This document shows positions 60,568-64,000 of a stretch of 64,000 nt of DNA, in pieces; within the stretch, counting starts at the first letter, position 1, and each line of letters begins with the position of its first letter. Source of the DNA: Selaginella tamariscina (taxonomy: Eukaryota > Streptophyta > Lycopodiopsida > Selaginellales > Selaginellaceae); assembly GCA_003024785.1 (NCBI GenBank), contig PUQB01000198.1, positions 167,224 through 231,223 on the forward strand, given 5' to 3'. Position numbers and translations under genes: made by a program. The notes under the pieces were generated by a model. It had not been told where the DNA came from, made no database searches, and worked only from the letters and a program-made list of their open reading frames with translations.

Positions 60568-61311
60568 GGCGGGATTAATCCGGCCATTTTTTTTCGCCTC
60601 TTTGAAGAGGTGGCGGGATTAATCCCGCCACCATCTCTTTCATAGCTATGGCAGAATTAGTTCGGGCAATGCTTCTCCGCCTTTAAAAAGAGCGGCGAGA
60701 TTAATCCCGCCGATAACTCTCTCAACTGATAATGATTTACTTGAATTTATTAGAAAGAGTTGTCGGCGGGATTAATCTCGCCAACCATTTTAGGAGGCAG
60801 AGAAGGGGTGGCGGGATTAATCTCGCCACTACTTCCCTGTTTTAAATATTTGTGGGCAGAATTCATCCCGAATCTCTTTGAAATCATAGTTTCGGAGAGA
60901 GTTGTGGGCGGGATTAATCCCGCCGCTTATTCCCCGTCGTCAGAGTTGTGGGCGGGATTAATCCCGCCGCTATTCTCCGTCGTCAGTGTTGTGGGCGGGA
61001 TTAATCCCGCCCCCTCTTCCTCGTCGGAGGAATTTGCGGCGGGATTAATCCCGCCGACTCTCACAGAGGGAAGATCCGGCGGGATTAATCCCGCCGGTAC
61101 TTCCTCGTCGGAGGGAGCCCGCGGCGGGATTAATCCCGCCGTACTTCCTCGTCGAGGGAGCCCGGCGGGATTAATCCCGCCGCTCTCTCCAGGGGTAGAG
61201 CGGCGGCGGATTAATCCCGCCGACTCTCTCCGATGGGGTAGAGTCGGCGGCGGGATTAATCCCGCCGACTCACTCTGAAGGGGTAGAGTCTGCGGCGGGA
61301 TTAATCCCGCC
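60568..61311. repeat. Palindrome array 2 (about 16 units of GGCGGGATTAATCCCGCC)
   Basis: Units start at about 60568, 60612, 60694, 60765, 60810, 60853 (diverged), 60907, 60951, 60994, 61037, 61078, 61123, 61164, 61205, 61249 and 61294. From 60907 on the step is 41-45 bp. Spacers are mostly variants of ctcttcctcgtcggagggag and differ from those in array 1. The left units are more diverged and the right ones nearly perfect, as if the array grew rightward towards the gene. Confidence 0.95.
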
Positions 61312-61463
61312 CATCAGTTATATTAATAAAGCATGAGATATTATTTTATATATAATTATGTATTATTGCACATGCATATTATTAAGCAACTGCAGTTATG
61401 ATTTCTTAAAATATTGCATAAACAGATATCATAAATAACACAATTATTTATGTGCAGGACAAT

Positions 61464-64000
61464 ATGTATAATACTGGAGATAAAGTATGTCTTCTTCGGA
61501 ACAACGAGATAGTTGGCACTGGAACTGTGGAAGTTCGAGATGATAATGCATCATGTCACAATATTGCCCAAGGATCTTGTGTGTACGTATGGGTGAACAC
61601 CATTTTCAAGCATGTTGAGGTTCCTGGAATGGAATTTGAGGAGGGTTCTCCTGTATTGTGGAATTTGGATGAAGTCAAGGCTGACACAGAATATACAGAG
61701 TCACAAACAAACAGTAGCACGAGTTTTCCAGATGATGGCTTGCCTGCTGTGATGGATGAGGTGATTCTCTTTCTTCATGAGATTGAGGTTGGGAGAGGCA
61801 TCATCACAGCTATAAATCCAATGGAAGCAGTGTCAGAAGAGAAACTAGGGTCCGACTTCGTGGGTGTAGTTGTGACAGAGGTTTCACCTAATGGCACTTT
61901 GCATCCTGGATCCCTCGTGAGGTGGCGAACATCTGAATTAAGACGGCAAGATGGTTCAACATATTCTGGGTTGGATTTCAATAATAACAACCCGGAAGAA
62001 CAACTCATATTTGAAGAGGTTCCTTGCATTGGTCCTATTGTAAGAAAAAGGCGATTCATGGGTTGCAGATCTTCCCCTACATGTTTCAGCAAGAGGATGA
62101 AGATGGATCCTACATCTTCCGAAAGTGTTACGAGCATTTCCACGATTGACTGCTGCAAGAAGAAGTGTTGTCAGATGGCAGACCGGAATGAAATTACCCA
62201 ATGTAGACATGTCTTTCGTACGCTCACCCAAAAGCAAAGGCATGAGTTTGTATATGCTGCACTAACTGGGTGTATTGATGGAATGGCTTCGGACACAGGT
62301 TATCAGAGTACATCCATGGTATTTAATAAGGTGGCCATCTGCTTCAAAGCTTGGTACAGTATATATGGGATCCCAAAGACCACGTTCTACCGTCGGAGGG
62401 ATGAGTGGTTAGATGGAGCGCGAACCTCAGTACATGGGAACACTGGCTTGGTCAAAACCCGCTCTCACATTATGGCAGCCATAGAGATACTCAAGGCTTT
62501 TGTGGAAGCAAATGCAGACAGGATGCCTCACAAATGCCGAACCACAAATGCAGGGGTCAGGGAAAATCTCAAGGTTTTGCCTTCGATCTACACTCAATTG
62601 AAGCTGTGTGAACATGTGAACAAGTGCCTCAGCTTGATGGGGCTGCAAGCAATCTGCACTGGTACCTTCAACAACATATGGAATACTCATTTTAAGGATG
62701 TGGAGATTGCAAAACACTCTAGCTTTTCCAAGTGTGACACTTGTACATCATTGAAGGCTGCAGAGGCTTGTGCAAAAACCTTGGTGGAGATCACTGCCAT
62801 TCAAAAGAAGATGGAGGCCCACATGATTGCACAACAAACTTGCCGGTCTCAGTACTATGCACACCGCATGCTTTCTGTGTCACGCCCATCAGAGTACCTG
62901 TGCTTGATCCATGACAAGATGGATCATTCAAAGACCAGCATTCCAAAGCTCGTTGCAACACCAAAGTGCCTTGGAAATGTCATGAAACTTCCGATTTCAT
63001 TGACAGGTGTGCTAACACATGGACACGGTTGTGAATCATATGGACACTTTTCACTTCCACATTGGTCTAGCGACTCCAATTTCACTATTGGGTCGTTGGC
63101 CATGTGTTTCAGAAACCTTGAAGCCCACTCACAGACAAGTCCTATCGGTGATCTCAAAGTGAAGAAACAACACCTTCAACCTTTACATAATGCTCTCATG
63201 AACACGTCTGCACTTGAGGCTACTTGGGAATATGAGAGGCATTGTCAGCAACCTGCACAAAAAACAGATGGCCCTGTTGAGAGTTCAGGTTCAGTGGAGG
63301 GATCTAGCTCAAATAGTGTACATGTGTCCTCAACATCAAATAAGCTTCCTCGTCATTTGCTTTTACAGATGGATAATTGTGCAGGCGAGAACAAAAATAG
63401 GTAAATCATTTTACTTAAGGGTTTCTCAAGCTCATACTTACTTTTATTTTCTAGATATGTGCTAGCATACTTGTCAATGCTTGTTGCCAAAGGTGTGTTT
63501 GAAACAATCACGCTCAGTTTTCTTATGGTTGGTCACACTCATGAAGATATTGATGCGTTCTTCAGCAAGGTCTCCAATCTACAAAAAAGGACAAGTGCAC
63601 TTACCTTACCGCATATGATGAATCTTTTTGAAAATTGCATCTCCAAAAAAAGTTGTGCTTTGCTTGTGACTGAGGTGCCAGACTTCAAAAAATTTCTCAA
63701 GGAGTATATAAAAGAGGGGAGTGATTCTTTAGTTGGTCACCTTGTGCCGCTACAATTCTTTTTCTCCATACGAGATGGTATACCTATTATGCAGTACAAG
63801 TTACGGCCATCAGAGCAGGAGTGGTTACCGAAAGAGGGTTAATGCTCTTCAAAAGTGGAGAGAATGGAAAGCCACTTCTCCCAGAAGGACAACCAGACCC
63901 TATTCCATTGAGTGCCCAGCTCAAGGAACAAGAGGTTATTATTGATGGCATCAAAAAATATGTGGCATGGGTTCAAAAATCGATGCCAAAGAATTCTGAT
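61464..64000 (+). CDS. DDE/RNase H-fold transposase-like protein (DNCAGENKN/GHTHEDID family), partial
   Basis: The first coding exon is 61464-63400, then a 54-bp intron 63401-63454 (GT...CTAG), then 63455 onward past the window end. The start ATG follows the acceptor at 61457. Residues 5-60 and about 100-160 form two related beta-rich units (GDKVCLLRNNEIVGTGTV; DEVILFLHEIEVGRGIITAI), like the small accessory domain found in plant transposon proteins. A C..C pair (FSKCDTCTSLKAA) follows near 420. Three acidic motifs then appear in order: LIHDKMDH, LLLQMDNCAGENKNR (split from YVLAYLSMLV by the intron) and LMVGHTHEDIDAFFSKV. I know this motif set from uncharacterised proteins of plants, oomycetes and cnidarians (labelled DUF7869, if memory serves); a DDE catalytic triad is my inference. 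A one-base break near 63838 moves the C-terminus to another frame (LMLFKSGENGKPLLPEGQPD...), open to 64000. Confidence 0.75.

Noticed and set aside
57255..61311. CRISPR-like array of regular repeats and spacers
   Set aside because: The genome is eukaryotic, the repeat is a full palindrome, spacers are related to each other, and no cas-type gene is present.

Overview
This window looks like nuclear DNA of a land plant or close relative. The evidence is spliced genes with GT-AG introns of about 50-800 bp, plant-type proteins (a chloroplast-type DnaJ, a CYP28-type cyclophilin, a DUF604/Fringe-like glycosyltransferase, F-box/kelch and B3 proteins), a nuclear-type tRNA-Ile, plant LTR retrotransposons and short TTTAGGG tracts. 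A MORN-repeat protein resembling MORN1 fits a non-seed plant with swimming sperm (moss, liverwort, lycophyte, fern or streptophyte alga), but this is inference and I cannot name the species. The DNA is AT-rich and loaded with composite (CA)n-(TA)n-(GA)n microsatellites.

Layout: 0.4-9.2 kb holds three plus-strand genes (B3-like, DnaJ, CYP28-like). 10.2-19.7 kb is a three-deep nest of mobile elements: a broken hAT transposase gene split by a lone LTR, which is itself split by a chromodomain Ty3/gypsy element. 20.7-28.8 kb holds three minus-strand genes (DUF604 glycosyltransferase, MORN protein, F-box/kelch). 30.0-31.0 kb has a GC-rich island, a tRNA-Ile(UAU) and small tandem repeats. 31.7-38.7 and 46.6-53.5 kb are two direct copies of a 6.9-kb block that carries a degenerate gypsy remnant. 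The 8 kb between them has a small secreted Cys-rich peptide gene, an F-box gene and another LTR copy.

The most unusual part is 53.9-64.0 kb. Two genes diverge from a 4-kb centre. The rightward one resembles a DDE/RNase H-fold transposase family marked by DNCAGENKN and GHTHEDID. The leftward one has a C-terminal half that resembles a beta-class DNA methyltransferase with a damaged or absent catalytic motif. Each gene is fronted by an array (12 and about 16 units) of the 18-bp palindrome GGCGGGATTAATCCCGCC, mostly spaced close to 43 bp, about four helical turns. An FCP1/HAD-type phosphatase gene follows the methyltransferase-like gene. I suggest this is a mobile or formerly mobile two-gene module whose own binding sites are the palindromes; this is a hypothesis.

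Many otherwise well-preserved genes show one-base frame shifts, several of them at homopolymers. This suggests residual long-read assembly errors, so several genes called here with frameshifts may be intact in the living genome.
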